This document shows positions 36,185 to 45,672 of a stretch of DNA of 64,000 nucleotides, piece after piece. The notes under the pieces were generated by a model. It saw only the letters and a program-made list of their open reading frames with translations, had not been told where the DNA came from and made no database searches. Both the position numbers and the translations under genes were made by a program. The stretch's first letter is position 1. Each line of letters opens with the position of its first letter. This DNA comes from Comamonas avium (GTDB taxonomy: Bacteria; Pseudomonadota; Gammaproteobacteria; Burkholderiales; Burkholderiaceae_C). The DNA lies in assembly GCF_014836675.1 (NCBI RefSeq), contig NZ_JACSQK010000001.1:144234-208233 (forward strand). Reading direction: 5' to 3'.

Positions 36185-37831
36185 TTAGTGGGGAGACTGT
36201 AGAAGCGCCTGTGTGTTCGCCGCCATGCTTTTTCTGGGCTGTGTGTGCTGTGCGGCATAGCCCGTGGTGGCTATCGCTTGCTGGCCGACGCCTTGGGGGA
36301 GCCGGAAAACCGCTACCGCGTTCACCAGCTGTGTGGCTTGGCCATTGAGGCTGCCTGCAGCTGCGGCACTTTCCTCGACCAGCGCTGCATTTTGCTGGGT
36401 GGCCTGGTCCATTTGCATGACGGCTTCACCGACCTGGGCTACGCCTTGGCTTTGCTCGGTGCTGGCAGCGCTGATCTCGCCCATGATGTCTGTGACACGG
36501 CGGATGGCACGTACCACTTCGCTCATGGTGGTGCCTGCCTGGTCCACCAAGTGTGTGCCTTGCTCTACCTGCTGCACGCTGGCAGAGATCAATTGCTTGA
36601 TTTCCTTGGCGGCCTCGGCACTGCGCTGCGCCAGACTGCGCACTTCACTGGCCACAACGGCAAAGCCACGGCCTTGTTCTCCAGCACGGGCGGCTTCTAC
36701 CGCTGCATTCAGGGCCAGGATGTTGGTTTGGAAGGCGATTCCATCGATGACGCCAATGATGTCTGCAATCTTTCGGCTGCTGTCGTTGATGCCCTGCATG
36801 GTGTTCACGACCTGAGACACAACGTCACCGCCTTGCGCGGCGACGGTGGACGCTTCCAATGCCAGCTGGTTGGCCTGATGTGCATTGGAGGCGTTCTGGC
36901 GCACGGTGGAGCCCAGCTGCTCCATGGAGGCAGCGGTTTCTTCCAGTGCGCTGGCCTGGCTTTCGGTGCGGCTGGATAAATCGCTGTTGCCTTGTGCAAT
37001 CTGTGCGCTGGCAGAGGCCACGCTTTCTGCATTGGTGCGCACACCTGCGACCACGTCAGCCAGCTTGCCTTGCATATTTTTCAGTGCAGCCAGCAGCGTC
37101 GCCATTTCGTCGCGACCTTCCACATGAATGGCTTGTGTCAAATCGCCATCAGCAATGCCGCTGGCGCTGCGCACAGCCAGCTGCAAAGGTCTCGTCACAG
37201 AGCGGCTCAAAAGCCAGGCCGACCATGCGCCGGCAAGCAGTGCCAGCACAGCGCAGACAGCAATGATGAGCTGGCCTTGTTTGGCCTGTGCGGCAGCTTC
37301 ATCGCGGGTTTTTTCATACAGCTCTTTTTGCCGCTGCTCAAAGTCTCGCACGGACTGGTTGTAGGCTTGTGCCAGCGGTGTCAGCTGCTGGCGCAGCGCA
37401 GATGACACGTCTTCGCCGCTGGCTTTGCGTTGAAGCAAGGCCGCTCTGGGGGCCCGGTAAGCCTCGCGCGCCTTGTCAATATTGGTGATGAGCTGGCGGC
37501 CCGTATCGCTGGTGATCAAGCGCTCGACAGTGCTGCGTGTGGTGTTGACCGCAGCTGAGGTCGCCTCCATTTCGGCTTGCAGTTCAGCGAAATGGCCGCT
37601 GTCTGCCGACAGCACTGCGGCGCGTGTGCGCATCCAGTTCAACTCAATGTTCTGTCGCCACTCCATGGTGGCCTGCAGGCGCTCGTTATCTACCTGGGTG
37701 AGCTGCTGGGTGGTGCGCGCCAATGTTTCCAAACGCCAGGCACCAATACCGGCAATCACCGCGGTGATGAGCAAAACCAGGCCAAAGGACAATGCCAGAC
37801 GGCGTCCTATTTTGATGTTGTTGAGTTGCAT
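36185..37831 (-). CDS. Methyl-accepting chemotaxis protein
   Basis: 548 residues. The first transmembrane helix is at about 13-35 and a four-helix-bundle periplasmic sensor spans about 36-190. The second transmembrane helix is at about 191-213, with HAMP following ([16 protein letters not shown]). The signalling hairpin has the conserved tip [21 protein letters not shown] (split here by context) and methylation helices. There is no CheR-binding pentapeptide at the C-terminus. ATG at 37831 has GGGAGG upstream; the one ten codons earlier does not. The ligand is unknown. It is a lone gene. Confidence 0.92.
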   Translation of the reverse strand: MQLNNIKIGRRLALSFGLVLLITAVIAGIGAWRLETLARTTQQLTQVDNERLQATMEWRQNIELNWMRTRAAVLSADSGHFAELQAEMEATSAAVNTTRSTVERLITSDTGRQLITNIDKAREAYRAPRAALLQRKASGEDVSSALRQQLTPLAQAYNQSVRDFEQRQKELYEKTRDEAAAQAKQGQLIIAVCAVLALLAGAWSAWLLSRSVTRPLQLAVRSASGIADGDLTQAIHVEGRDEMATLLAALKNMQGKLADVVAGVRTNAESVASASAQIAQGNSDLSSRTESQASALEETAASMEQLGSTVRQNASNAHQANQLALEASTVAAQGGDVVSQVVNTMQGINDSSRKIADIIGVIDGIAFQTNILALNAAVEAARAGEQGRGFAVVASEVRSLAQRSAEAAKEIKQLISASVQQVEQGTHLVDQAGTTMSEVVRAIRRVTDIMGEISAASTEQSQGVAQVGEAVMQMDQATQQNAALVEESAAAAGSLNGQATQLVNAVAVFRLPQGVGQQAIATTGYAAQHTQPRKSMAANTQALLQSPH

Positions 37832-38049
37832 GAATGCTAGCCTCCCTGTTGATTTATCCATCTGATTATGAAATTGATAGTTCTTTCAGAAGGGCTGGAG
37901 AAATAAGGGTTTGAACGGCCTGATCAGCCTGCTAGTGGGTGCGGCTGATTGCAGCATGCCAGCGCAGATAAAGCGTGTCACAGCAGGCTTCGCACCGGCA
38001 AAGCCACGATTGCTCAAGGCGTGTGTGGAGGGTATGTGCTTATTTTGAT

Positions 38050-38125
38050 AGCTGTTATCGCTTATAAGGCAAAGACTTCAGATATAAAACTATCTGAAGT
38101 CTTTGCCTTATAAGCGATGGCAGCT
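38050..38125. repeat. 76-bp palindromic intergenic repeat, copy 3 (near-perfect)
   Basis: Two 35-nt arms (38050-38084 and 38091-38125) match at 33 positions around the loop TAAAAC. It lies between the upstream end of the chemoreceptor gene and the stop of the membrane protein gene. In RNA it would form one long hairpin. Confidence 0.92.
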
Positions 38126-38160
38126 CTTATTTTATTTTTCAGATACTTGAGAGCCTGTGC

Positions 38161-39006
38161 TTAGAGTGCTGGCTGCAGAGCTTGTTCGTCGCCTGCAAAG
38201 AACGCCTGGTCAATTTTGTAGTCCTGCATTTTGGGGTGCTGCTGCAGGTAATGCAGGATTTCTGCTCGGCTGTTTAATGGCGTGTGGCCAAACAGGATAT
38301 CCAGTTTGGCCAGCGTATTCATGATGGGCTTGTTCTTGCAGTACTCATGAATTTTTGGGTGGGCATCAAAGTGATCGAGCTGGCATTGTGCAATCACCAG
38401 TAACGAGGGGCGCCACCAGTCATAGGCAAAGTCGACGTGTTTGACCACCTCAATCGCTGATTCGCGCTGTGCCAGCATGGCAAAGAAATTCAGAACATCG
38501 TCCAGTTTGAGGCGGTCATCGCGCTCGATTTTGGAAAAATCCATGCTTTTCAAGCGCTCTTTATTGCCCTCCAGTGCTTCGATGGTCTGTGTAATTTGCT
38601 GATTATCTGGAAATTTCTGCTGCTCTACCGCATACAGCCTGCTTGCGACAAACATGGCATATTTTTTGTGCTGAATGGCGGGTATCAGCACGCGGAATGC
38701 AGCATCTTTGGTTTTCTGAAAATCGCTGCTGGTAAATACCTGAAACATTTCCAGAATGGATTTTTCCATCGATTCCTGGTGTGCGGCTTCGGCTTGGTAG
38801 TTCTGATAAATCAGCGTAATAATTACCCCGCTGAAAGCCAGTGCAGTAAATAGCACATTCAGCACACCATACAAAGAATTCAAAGGTTCTTTGAATACGG
38901 TGGATGGCAGATTAGATGCCACTGGGTAAGCCAGCGCCCAGATGGCAACAATAAACACCATGGTGAAAATGGCGGTACTTTTTATTTTTTGGTGTTTGTA
39001 TTTCAT
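38161..39006 (-). CDS. Membrane protein of unknown function
   Basis: 281 residues with two N-terminal transmembrane helices (about 11-31 and 47-67), then a soluble, mostly helical and charged domain of about 210 residues (KSILEMFQVFTSSDFQKTKDAA and later). No known family is recognised. Base composition is visibly lower in G+C than the neighbours, especially 38600-39000, suggesting later acquisition. It starts 10 bp after the stop of the alpha/beta hydrolase on the same strand, so the two may be one transcript. Repeat copy 3 lies just beyond its 3' end. Confidence 0.7.
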   Translation of the reverse strand: MKYKHQKIKSTAIFTMVFIVAIWALAYPVASNLPSTVFKEPLNSLYGVLNVLFTALAFSGVIITLIYQNYQAEAAHQESMEKSILEMFQVFTSSDFQKTKDAAFRVLIPAIQHKKYAMFVASRLYAVEQQKFPDNQQITQTIEALEGNKERLKSMDFSKIERDDRLKLDDVLNFFAMLAQRESAIEVVKHVDFAYDWWRPSLLVIAQCQLDHFDAHPKIHEYCKNKPIMNTLAKLDILFGHTPLNSRAEILHYLQQHPKMQDYKIDQAFFAGDEQALQPAL

Positions 39007-39016
39007 ATGCTTTGCT

Positions 39017-39796
39017 TTACTTAATCCACGTTTTGATCAAATCCAGCGTTTGAGGCAGTGCCTGCTTGTGGGGCACATGGCCGCAATCGGCAAGCAGATG
39101 CAGGCTGCTAGGCCCTTGCACCAGAGCGGCAATGGTCTGTGGGTGAATGGCAGTGCCATATTCATCCAGTTCACCGTGCAGGGCCAGCGTGGGGCATTGC
39201 ACTTGCTGCAAAAAGGGGTCCAGCCGCCAGTGGGCAAACGCTTGAGACAGCCAGGTGTCTGTCCATGCGTGCAGCACCCAGTGGGCTTTGGCACCGTGGT
39301 ATCTGGCCAGGCGATCCATGGCGCCGGGCTGGGCAAACTCTGCCTGGGCCTGGCGGATGCCTGTGAGGGTGCGCTTTTGTACAAACGTCTGGGCTGCGAT
39401 GGTGATCAGCGCCTGACACTGGCGGGGGTAGGTGGCCGCGCAGCACACGGCCATGCCACCACCTACGCTGTGCCCCAGCGCCACAAAGGTCTGCAGACCA
39501 AAATGCGCCAGCACCGCTGCAAAGCCTTGGCGAGCTTCGTCGGCCACAAAGCTGGTGGGCAGGGTGCTGGGGTGGGCCGCAGATGCGCCAAAGCCCAGTC
39601 GGTCATAGGCAATGACGGTACGCCCGGTGGCCTGTGCCAGCTGCAGGGGAAAGTCACGCCACAGCGCCACGCAGCCCAAAGAGTCGTGCAGCAGCACCAA
39701 GGCTGCCCCGTGGGGTTGCTCGGGTGTCCAGCTTTGTGCAAACAGCAAGCCCTGGGGCGTGGCAATGTGGTGACTTTGAAGGTGCACGTCAGTCAT
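39017..39796 (-). CDS. Alpha/beta hydrolase
   Basis: 259-residue alpha/beta-hydrolase fold enzyme. The nucleophile elbow is GHSVGGG, the oxyanion region is LVLLHDSLGCVALW, and catalytic Asp and His are probably in ALHGELDEYG and DCGHVPHK. Esterase or lactonase activity is possible, but the substrate is not predictable. ATG 39796 is taken; a TTG nine codons upstream is the only alternative. It is followed 10 bp downstream by the unknown membrane protein. Confidence 0.82.
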   Translation of the reverse strand: MTDVHLQSHHIATPQGLLFAQSWTPEQPHGAALVLLHDSLGCVALWRDFPLQLAQATGRTVIAYDRLGFGASAAHPSTLPTSFVADEARQGFAAVLAHFGLQTFVALGHSVGGGMAVCCAATYPRQCQALITIAAQTFVQKRTLTGIRQAQAEFAQPGAMDRLARYHGAKAHWVLHAWTDTWLSQAFAHWRLDPFLQQVQCPTLALHGELDEYGTAIHPQTIAALVQGPSSLHLLADCGHVPHKQALPQTLDLIKTWIK

Positions 39797-40080
39797 GGGG
39801 CCGTGGGGGGATGGTTGAAACAACCCTGCATCGTCGTCGCCCGGAGGGTGTCAGCGCCAGTGCGCGCAGCGCGGCGATTGATGCATAGGTGACTTTCATT
39901 GGCGAATTTATGAGCTGTGGGCGCTTGTGCATCAAGGACCGTGGCGCTGTTTGGCAGTCAACGTTAAGTCGGGCCAATGGTGGCGGCGGTCTGTATATGT
40001 CGGGGAAATGCGGGCTGGATCATTGGCTTGCATCACCCCATCGTTTTGCAGCGACCGCCTTGCGCCACATGGGGCCGTGT

Positions 40081-40686
40081 CTACAGCGCAGGCTGCCCCA
40101 GCCATTGCTGTGCAAAGGCGGCCCTGAATTCCAGAATCCACGCCAAGCGCTCCTGCCCCAGGCGCTTGCCTGCGGTGGTTTGCATGCTGGCGGGCAGGGT
40201 TGCCAGTTTGACGGCAATGTGATCCAGGCTATAGCGGCCATCGTCCAGCGGGCGGGCGCTGGCCAGCGGATCGCCCGGGTGTGCCAGTGGGCGCCCGAGC
40301 TGTCCGCCCACGCTGAACATGCGCGCAATGCCCACGGGGCCCAGGGCATCCAGCCGGTCTGCGTCTTGCACGATCTGGGCTTCGATAGTTTGCGGCGCAA
40401 TACCGGCAGAAAAACTGTGCGCCTCAATCGCATGGGCTACGGCAGGCAGTTTTGCCTCAGGAAAGCCTTCGCTGCGCAAAATGCCCAGTGCTTTTTCTGC
40501 AGCCATGCGTGAGGCCTGGTGGCGCTGCGCATGGTTCTTGGGCAGATTGACGCAGTCGTGCAACCGGCATGCGGCCTCTACCACCTGGGCATCGGCCTGC
40601 GGGTAATCGCGCAGCAGGGTTTGCGCAGTGGCCCATACGCGGGTGAGGTGCGAAATATCGTGAGCGGGGTCGTTATCAATAGACAT
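40081..40686 (-). CDS. HD-domain phosphohydrolase (YedJ-like)
   Basis: 201 residues. HD superfamily metal-dependent phosphohydrolase: AHDISHLTRVW near the start gives the first histidine, CRLHDCVNLPKNH the HD pair, and QDADRLDALGPVGIAR the last aspartate. It is shaped like E. coli YedJ, whose substrate is unknown. It lies 82 bp from the next minus-strand gene (MocR type), with an AT-rich gap between them. Confidence 0.82.
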   Translation of the reverse strand: MSIDNDPAHDISHLTRVWATAQTLLRDYPQADAQVVEAACRLHDCVNLPKNHAQRHQASRMAAEKALGILRSEGFPEAKLPAVAHAIEAHSFSAGIAPQTIEAQIVQDADRLDALGPVGIARMFSVGGQLGRPLAHPGDPLASARPLDDGRYSLDHIAVKLATLPASMQTTAGKRLGQERLAWILEFRAAFAQQWLGQPAL

Positions 40687-40768
40687 TGAATGGCTTGAAT
40701 AAAACTGTTATTTATATTTGAATGGTTCTGGTTATTAATAAATATTTAATCTATTAATTTGAAATCTA

Positions 40769-42241
40769 TTAATTTGATTTGGCAATTTGCCTGAGCAGCA
40801 GCGCCATTTTTTGGCAGCCTGCTGTTTCATCGACCATCGACACCGGTAATCGCAACATGGTGGAAGGCTGCTGGTTGGCCGAGAACAGCACGCCCGGTGC
40901 CAGCAGCACACCCTGCGCTGCGGCCTTGCGTGCCAGCACTTCGGTATCTTGCTGGGCATCTACCCACACAAACATGCCTGCCAGTGGCTCCTGGTGCACT
41001 TTCAGACCCATGCTTTCCACCATCTTCAGGCAGCGGTGGCGGGTTTCATCCAGACGCTCGCGCAGGCGCAGCACGTGTTTGCGGTATTGACCGTCGGCCA
41101 GAATGCGGTGCACCACGCGCTCGCCCAGTTCGGGGCTGGTCAGGCCGCTGAGCAGTTTGGCATCGGTCAGCGCGCGAATGCGCTCGGGCTTGGCCGCGAT
41201 ATAGCCCACGCGCAGGCTGCCAGCCAGTGTTTTGGAGAAACCACCCAGCAAGATGACGCGCCGCAGCCGGTCCAGCGTGGACAGCCGCATGGGGTGTTGC
41301 GGGGCAAAGTCAGCGTAGGTGTCGTCTTCCAGCACCAGAAAGTCGTGCTGCTCGGCCAGGCGCAGCACGTCATAGGCCACGGGCAGCGACAGGCCAAAGC
41401 CCGTCGGGTTGTGCACCACCGTGTTGGTGATGAACATTTTGGGCCTGTGGGTGGCGGCCAGATGTTCCAGCACTGCCAGATCAGGCCCATCGCGCAGGCG
41501 TGGCACGGCCAGCATCTGCACGCCCAGGGCGCGCAGCATGCCAAACACCATGAACCAGGTCGGGTCCTCGACCAAAACCGTATCGCCGGGGCGCAGCGTG
41601 CTGCGCAGCACCAGGTCCATGCCCTGGGTGACGCCGGTGACCGTCATCAACTCTTGCTCGGGGTCTACCGTCAGCCCTTGCGCCAGCAGGTGGGCCGACA
41701 GTTGCTGGCGCAAGGGCGCGTAGCCTTGGGGTGCGCCATAGCCCAGCAGTTGCACGCCTGCGCTGCGTCCCACACTGCGTACGGCGGCGTTGAGCATGTC
41801 GTGGTCCATCCAGTTGGCAGGCAAGATGCCGGTGCTGCCATCGAGCTGCGTACCTTCGGTGGGACGGAACATGCTGCGCAGCAAAAAAGGCGTATCAAAC
41901 GCCGCATCGGCAGAGAGGATGGGGGTTTTGAGTGATTTTCCCGTTTGCACAAGGTGTGGGCTGCGCTGCGCGCTGACAAAAAAACCGGCTCCCGGACGTG
42001 AATGGGCCACGCCTTGGGCAACCAGCCGGTCATAGGCCTGCACCACGGTGTCGCGGCTGACGCCGGCACTGTCAGACAGCTCGCGTACTGAGGGCAGGCG
42101 CGTGCCCGCACGCAGGCTGTGATGGTGCAGCAATTGCAGGCAGTGCTGCACCAGTTGCTCCACCAAAGGGGGCATGCCGGGTGCGCGCTGTGCTTGCCAG
42201 CCCAGCGCATTGCTGGCAACTGTTCGGGTATTTTGAGCCAT
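40769..42241 (-). CDS. MocR-type regulator (GntR HTH plus aminotransferase-like domain)
   Basis: 490 residues. A GntR winged HTH is at about 25-95 (LRAGTRLPSVRELSDSAGVSRDTV, split) and a fold-type I PLP domain is at about 115-480 with the PLP lysine in GGFSKTLAGS. MocR proteins sense amino compounds or PLP through the aminotransferase-like domain and usually act on a divergent gene. Here that is the LysE-type exporter starting 88 bp away, with ACTGTA direct repeats in between. Confidence 0.9.
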   Translation of the reverse strand: MAQNTRTVASNALGWQAQRAPGMPPLVEQLVQHCLQLLHHHSLRAGTRLPSVRELSDSAGVSRDTVVQAYDRLVAQGVAHSRPGAGFFVSAQRSPHLVQTGKSLKTPILSADAAFDTPFLLRSMFRPTEGTQLDGSTGILPANWMDHDMLNAAVRSVGRSAGVQLLGYGAPQGYAPLRQQLSAHLLAQGLTVDPEQELMTVTGVTQGMDLVLRSTLRPGDTVLVEDPTWFMVFGMLRALGVQMLAVPRLRDGPDLAVLEHLAATHRPKMFITNTVVHNPTGFGLSLPVAYDVLRLAEQHDFLVLEDDTYADFAPQHPMRLSTLDRLRRVILLGGFSKTLAGSLRVGYIAAKPERIRALTDAKLLSGLTSPELGERVVHRILADGQYRKHVLRLRERLDETRHRCLKMVESMGLKVHQEPLAGMFVWVDAQQDTEVLARKAAAQGVLLAPGVLFSANQQPSTMLRLPVSMVDETAGCQKMALLLRQIAKSN

Positions 42242-42265
42242 ACAGCAGGTAAATCGACTTGTGAA

Positions 42266-42282
42266 ACTGTATTGGTACTGTA
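42266..42282. promoter_or_regulatory. Direct repeats ACTGTA, candidate MocR operator
   Basis: ACTGTA at 42266-42271 and 42277-42282, 11 bp apart (one helical turn), in the divergent mocR/lysE promoter region. MocR proteins commonly bind direct repeats. The repeat is short. Confidence 0.45.
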
Positions 42283-42329
42283 CGGTTAAACGCCTCTAGC
42301 ATGCAAGCACTGATGACCCGGAGCTTGCC

Positions 42330-42962
42330 ATGAACCTGCCACTCGAACTGTCCACCCTGTCTGCCAATCCCGTGCTGTTGCCGCTGGCGACGTTTATTTT
42401 TGTCAGCTCCATCACCCCCGGCCCCAACAACGTGATGCTGACGGCCTCGGGTGCCAACTTTGGCTACAAACGCAGCGTGCCGCACATGCTGGGTATTACT
42501 GTGGGAGGCACCATCATGCTGCTGCTGGTGGGGGCGGGGCTGGGGGCGTTGTTTGAGCAAGTGCCCCAGCTGTACACCGTGCTGCAGTACATAGGTGCCG
42601 CCTACCTGATCTGGCTGGCATGGAAGATTGCCACTTCAGGCCGTGCGCAAGTGGCCGATGCCCGGCCCAAGCCGTTTAATTTCTGGCAGGCCGCGGCTTT
42701 CCAATGGGTGAACCCCAAGGCGTGGCTGATGTCTGTGGGCGTGGTGGCTGCGTATACCTCGCCCAGCGCGTACTGGGCCAGTTTGGCGGTGGGCGCGGTG
42801 GTGATGCTGATCGTGAACTACCCCTGCATCAGCGCCTGGACTTTGTTTGGCAGTGCCATTGGCCGCTGGCTGCAGTCACCGCGTGCACTGCAAATTTTTA
42901 ATGGAGTGATGGCGTTGCTGCTGCTGCTGTCGCTGTACCCACTGTTTGCCGGGGTGCATTGA
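42330..42962 (+). CDS. LysE/RhtB-family exporter
   Basis: 210-residue inner membrane protein with about six hydrophobic segments. SSITPGPNNVML near residue 26-37 is the LysE/RhtB signature, and QWVNPKAWLMSVG is another conserved segment. It exports an amino acid or related compound, likely the ligand sensed by the divergent MocR regulator. A strong terminator follows directly. Confidence 0.9.
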   Translation: MNLPLELSTLSANPVLLPLATFIFVSSITPGPNNVMLTASGANFGYKRSVPHMLGITVGGTIMLLLVGAGLGALFEQVPQLYTVLQYIGAAYLIWLAWKIATSGRAQVADARPKPFNFWQAAAFQWVNPKAWLMSVGVVAAYTSPSAYWASLAVGAVVMLIVNYPCISAWTLFGSAIGRWLQSPRALQIFNGVMALLLLLSLYPLFAGVH

Positions 42963-42965
42963 AAG

Positions 42966-42996
42966 CACAAAAACCGCATGAACTGCGGTTTTTGTG
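42966..42996 (+). terminator. Terminator of the LysE-type gene
   Basis: 13-bp perfect stem CACAAAAACCGCA / TGCGGTTTTTGTG with a 5-nt loop. The A/T-rich arms make it usable on both strands. Confidence 0.85.
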
Positions 42997-43120
42997 GGGT
43001 GCAAAGCGCTGGTGCCAAATCGGCTGGCGCTGCGGCTGCTGATGCAGCCACCAGCTCTTTGGGGCAGTGGCTGGCTCGCCACTTTGGCTTGGTCTGCGCG
43101 CTAGCCGTGCAGAACGGCTC

Positions 43121-44533
43121 TTAAGAATGTGTGGAGGCAGCGCTCCAGCCACCGCCCAGCGCTTTATACAGCTGCACGCGGTTGTCCAGCTCTGCCTGAC
43201 GCAGTCTGACCACTTCAAGCTGTGCAGCGTACAGGTTGCGCTGTGCATCCAGCTCTTCAAGGTAGGAGGCGTAGCCTGCCTCATAGCGGTCGTGCGCAAA
43301 GCCCAGCGATTGCTGCAGCACATCACGGCGCTCGGTGGCAAATTGCGATTGCTGGGCCAGACGGCGGGTGCCGGTCAGTGCATTTTCTACATCGGCAAAG
43401 GCGCTGAGTACAGCAGCGCGGTAGGCGTAAGCGGCCTGATCGCGCTGCGCGGCAGCGGCATCGAGCTGTGCATGCAGGCGACCACCATTGAACAGCGGGG
43501 CCAGCAGGCTGCCACCCAGCCCCCACAGCGTCAGCGGGTTGTAGTCCAGGCTGTTGATCAGCAGGCTGCCCACGTTGGCGCTGAGGCTGACCTGTGGCAA
43601 AAAGGCCGCGCGCTGGGCGCTGAGGCTGTGGTCGCTGGCAGCCAGTGTGTGGGCAGCGCGGGCGATGTCAGGGCGCCGCTGCAGCAGTTGCGAGGGCAGG
43701 CTGGCGGGCACAGGGGGCAGTTGCAGGTCTTGCCAGTCGGTAGTGGCAGCAGGCGGTGTGCCGCCTCCGGCCTGTCCCAGCAGCAGGTGCAGGGTGCTGC
43801 GCTGCTTGTCGATCTGCCACAGTAACTGCTGCACCTGTTGCTGCACGCTGGCGTATTCCGATTGCGCCTGCGTCAGCTGCAACTGCGAGCTGTAGCCCAC
43901 GCGCACCTGGTCTTGCGCCAGTTCAAGGGCTTGCGCACGCGATTGCACCGTGGCCTGGCTGATAGCCAGCTGGGTCTGCAGCGCCCGCAGGCCCACATAG
44001 GTTTGCACCGTAGTGGCAGCCACGCTCAGTGCCATGGCATCACGGTCTGCCTGACTGGCCTGTACGCGCGCGCTGGCAGCCTGGCTTTGCGCGGACAGGC
44101 GGCCCCAAACATCCAGCTCCCAGCTGGCTTGCAGGCCGGGCTGAAAGCTGCGGCTGTGCGTGGGGCCCGCAGCTGCCAGGCTGCGCGCTGCCTGTGCTGT
44201 GAGCGTGGCGTTGACTTGCGGGCTGCGTGCGCCATCGGTGAAGGCCAGGTTGGCCTGTGCTTCCTGCACGCGGGCCATGGCACTGAGTACATCGGTGTTG
44301 TTGGCCAGCGCCTGAGCGACCAGGGCATTGAGCTGGGCATCGCCCAGTTGTGTCCACCAATCGGTAGCAACAGCTCGAGATTGCTCGGTGCCTGCGGCCA
44401 GAGGTTCACTCCATTGCGCGGGTAGCACGGCCCGTGCGTTGTCAGGCATGGCGGCAGGCATGGGCGCGCAAGCACTCAGGCTGAGGGCGGCGGCCAGCAA
44501 AGTGCCGGCGGTGGCAATGCGGCGCGGCATCAT
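43121..44533 (-). CDS. Outer membrane efflux lipoprotein (NodT/OprM type)
   Basis: 470 residues. Lipobox SLSAC near residue 22, then the TolC-like outer membrane factor fold: two repeats rich in Ala/Gln helices, with family motifs WWTQLGDAQLNALV, LRALQTQLAIS and FNGGRLHAQLDAA. It forms the outer membrane channel of the efflux system with the preceding EmrA- and EmrB-like proteins. Its ATG overlaps the emrA-like stop by four bases. It is the last gene of the operon. Confidence 0.92.
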   Translation of the reverse strand: MMPRRIATAGTLLAAALSLSACAPMPAAMPDNARAVLPAQWSEPLAAGTEQSRAVATDWWTQLGDAQLNALVAQALANNTDVLSAMARVQEAQANLAFTDGARSPQVNATLTAQAARSLAAAGPTHSRSFQPGLQASWELDVWGRLSAQSQAASARVQASQADRDAMALSVAATTVQTYVGLRALQTQLAISQATVQSRAQALELAQDQVRVGYSSQLQLTQAQSEYASVQQQVQQLLWQIDKQRSTLHLLLGQAGGGTPPAATTDWQDLQLPPVPASLPSQLLQRRPDIARAAHTLAASDHSLSAQRAAFLPQVSLSANVGSLLINSLDYNPLTLWGLGGSLLAPLFNGGRLHAQLDAAAAQRDQAAYAYRAAVLSAFADVENALTGTRRLAQQSQFATERRDVLQQSLGFAHDRYEAGYASYLEELDAQRNLYAAQLEVVRLRQAELDNRVQLYKALGGGWSAASTHS

Positions 44534-45651
44534 GGCTGCAGTCCCTGACTGCCCGTATCCACGTGGGCGACGACGGACATGCCCGCACGCAGGCGCTGGG
44601 CCAGGGCCTGATCGGCATCAATCGCAATTTTGACGGGCAGGCGCTGTACCACCTTGGTGAAGTTGCCGGTGGCGTTGTCGGCCTTCAGTACGGTGAACTC
44701 TGAACCTGTGGCCGGCGCAATCTCCTGCACTTTGCCGGTAAGTTCTGCGCTGTCCAGCCCATCGACGGTGAAATGGGCGCTCTGGCCAATGCGCACGTGT
44801 GCTGTTTGGGTTTCCTTGAAGTTGGCAACGACCCACAACTGGGGTGGAACAACATAGAGCAACTGGCTGCCCGCTGCGACGTACTGGCCCTGGCGTGCAG
44901 AGACCTCGCTGACTTGCCCATCGCTGGGGGCGTGCACGGTGGTGTTGTCCAGGTTGATCTGTGCCTGGTGTACCTGGGCCTGTGCCATTTGCACGGCAGC
45001 TTGGAGCGCTGCGCGGTTCACAGCTGTGGCTTTGATGGTCTCTTGCCCAATGGTGATGTCAGCCCGGGCTTTGTCGGTGTTGGCACTGGCCAGGCGTGCG
45101 GTTGCACGGACCTTGTCGCGCTCGTTGAGGGAGACGGAGCCTCGCTGGGCCAGATCTTGCACACGGTGCAGCTCTGCCTGGGCGCGCTCAGATTCTGCCT
45201 GGGTGGCGCTGAGCGTCGCCTGCCTGGCTTTGAGGCTGGCGTGATTTTGTGCCTGCGTCTGCGTGGCATTGGCCAGCTGGGCCTGGGCGCTGGCCAGTTG
45301 CGCCTGTGCCTGTGCCAAAGCGGCTTCGTAGGTGCGGCTGTCAATCTTGACCAGCGGCTGGCCAGCACGCACATGTTCGTAGTCTTTGACCAGCACTTCG
45401 GTCACATAGCCATTGACCTGGGGGGCCAGCACCGTGATCTGGCCACGCACATATGCGTTGTTGGTGGAGATGTCTGCGCTCTGGAATGGGCCAAGATGCC
45501 ATGCGCGCAGCACCAGCACGATACCAAGCAGGGCCACCACTGCCATGAGCAGGGCGCTGCGTACAGTCGGGCGCTCTTTCTTGGGCGTGGGTGATGGCGA
45601 GGGTGCCGCAGCAGTGGCTGCTGGAGAGGGTGAAGCAGATGTTGTGCTCAT
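44530..45651 (-). CDS. HlyD/EmrA-type membrane fusion protein
   Basis: 373-residue periplasmic adaptor of a tripartite efflux pump. A Ser/Pro/Ala-rich cytosolic N-terminus is followed by one transmembrane helix (about 31-50), a first lipoyl half (ADISTNNAYVRGQITVLAPQ), a long coiled-coil hairpin rich in Ala-Gln heptads (about 105-220), and the second lipoyl and beta-barrel domain (NTTVHAPSDGQVSEV; GQSAHFTVDGL). It links the MFS pump with the outer membrane channel. It lies 21 bp after the MFS gene. Confidence 0.92.
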   Translation of the reverse strand: MSTTSASPSPAATAAAPSPSPTPKKERPTVRSALLMAVVALLGIVLVLRAWHLGPFQSADISTNNAYVRGQITVLAPQVNGYVTEVLVKDYEHVRAGQPLVKIDSRTYEAALAQAQAQLASAQAQLANATQTQAQNHASLKARQATLSATQAESERAQAELHRVQDLAQRGSVSLNERDKVRATARLASANTDKARADITIGQETIKATAVNRAALQAAVQMAQAQVHQAQINLDNTTVHAPSDGQVSEVSARQGQYVAAGSQLLYVVPPQLWVVANFKETQTAHVRIGQSAHFTVDGLDSAELTGKVQEIAPATGSEFTVLKADNATGNFTKVVQRLPVKIAIDADQALAQRLRAGMSVVAHVDTGSQGLQP

Positions 45652-45672
45652 ACGAATGCAATGTTGTTGGTT

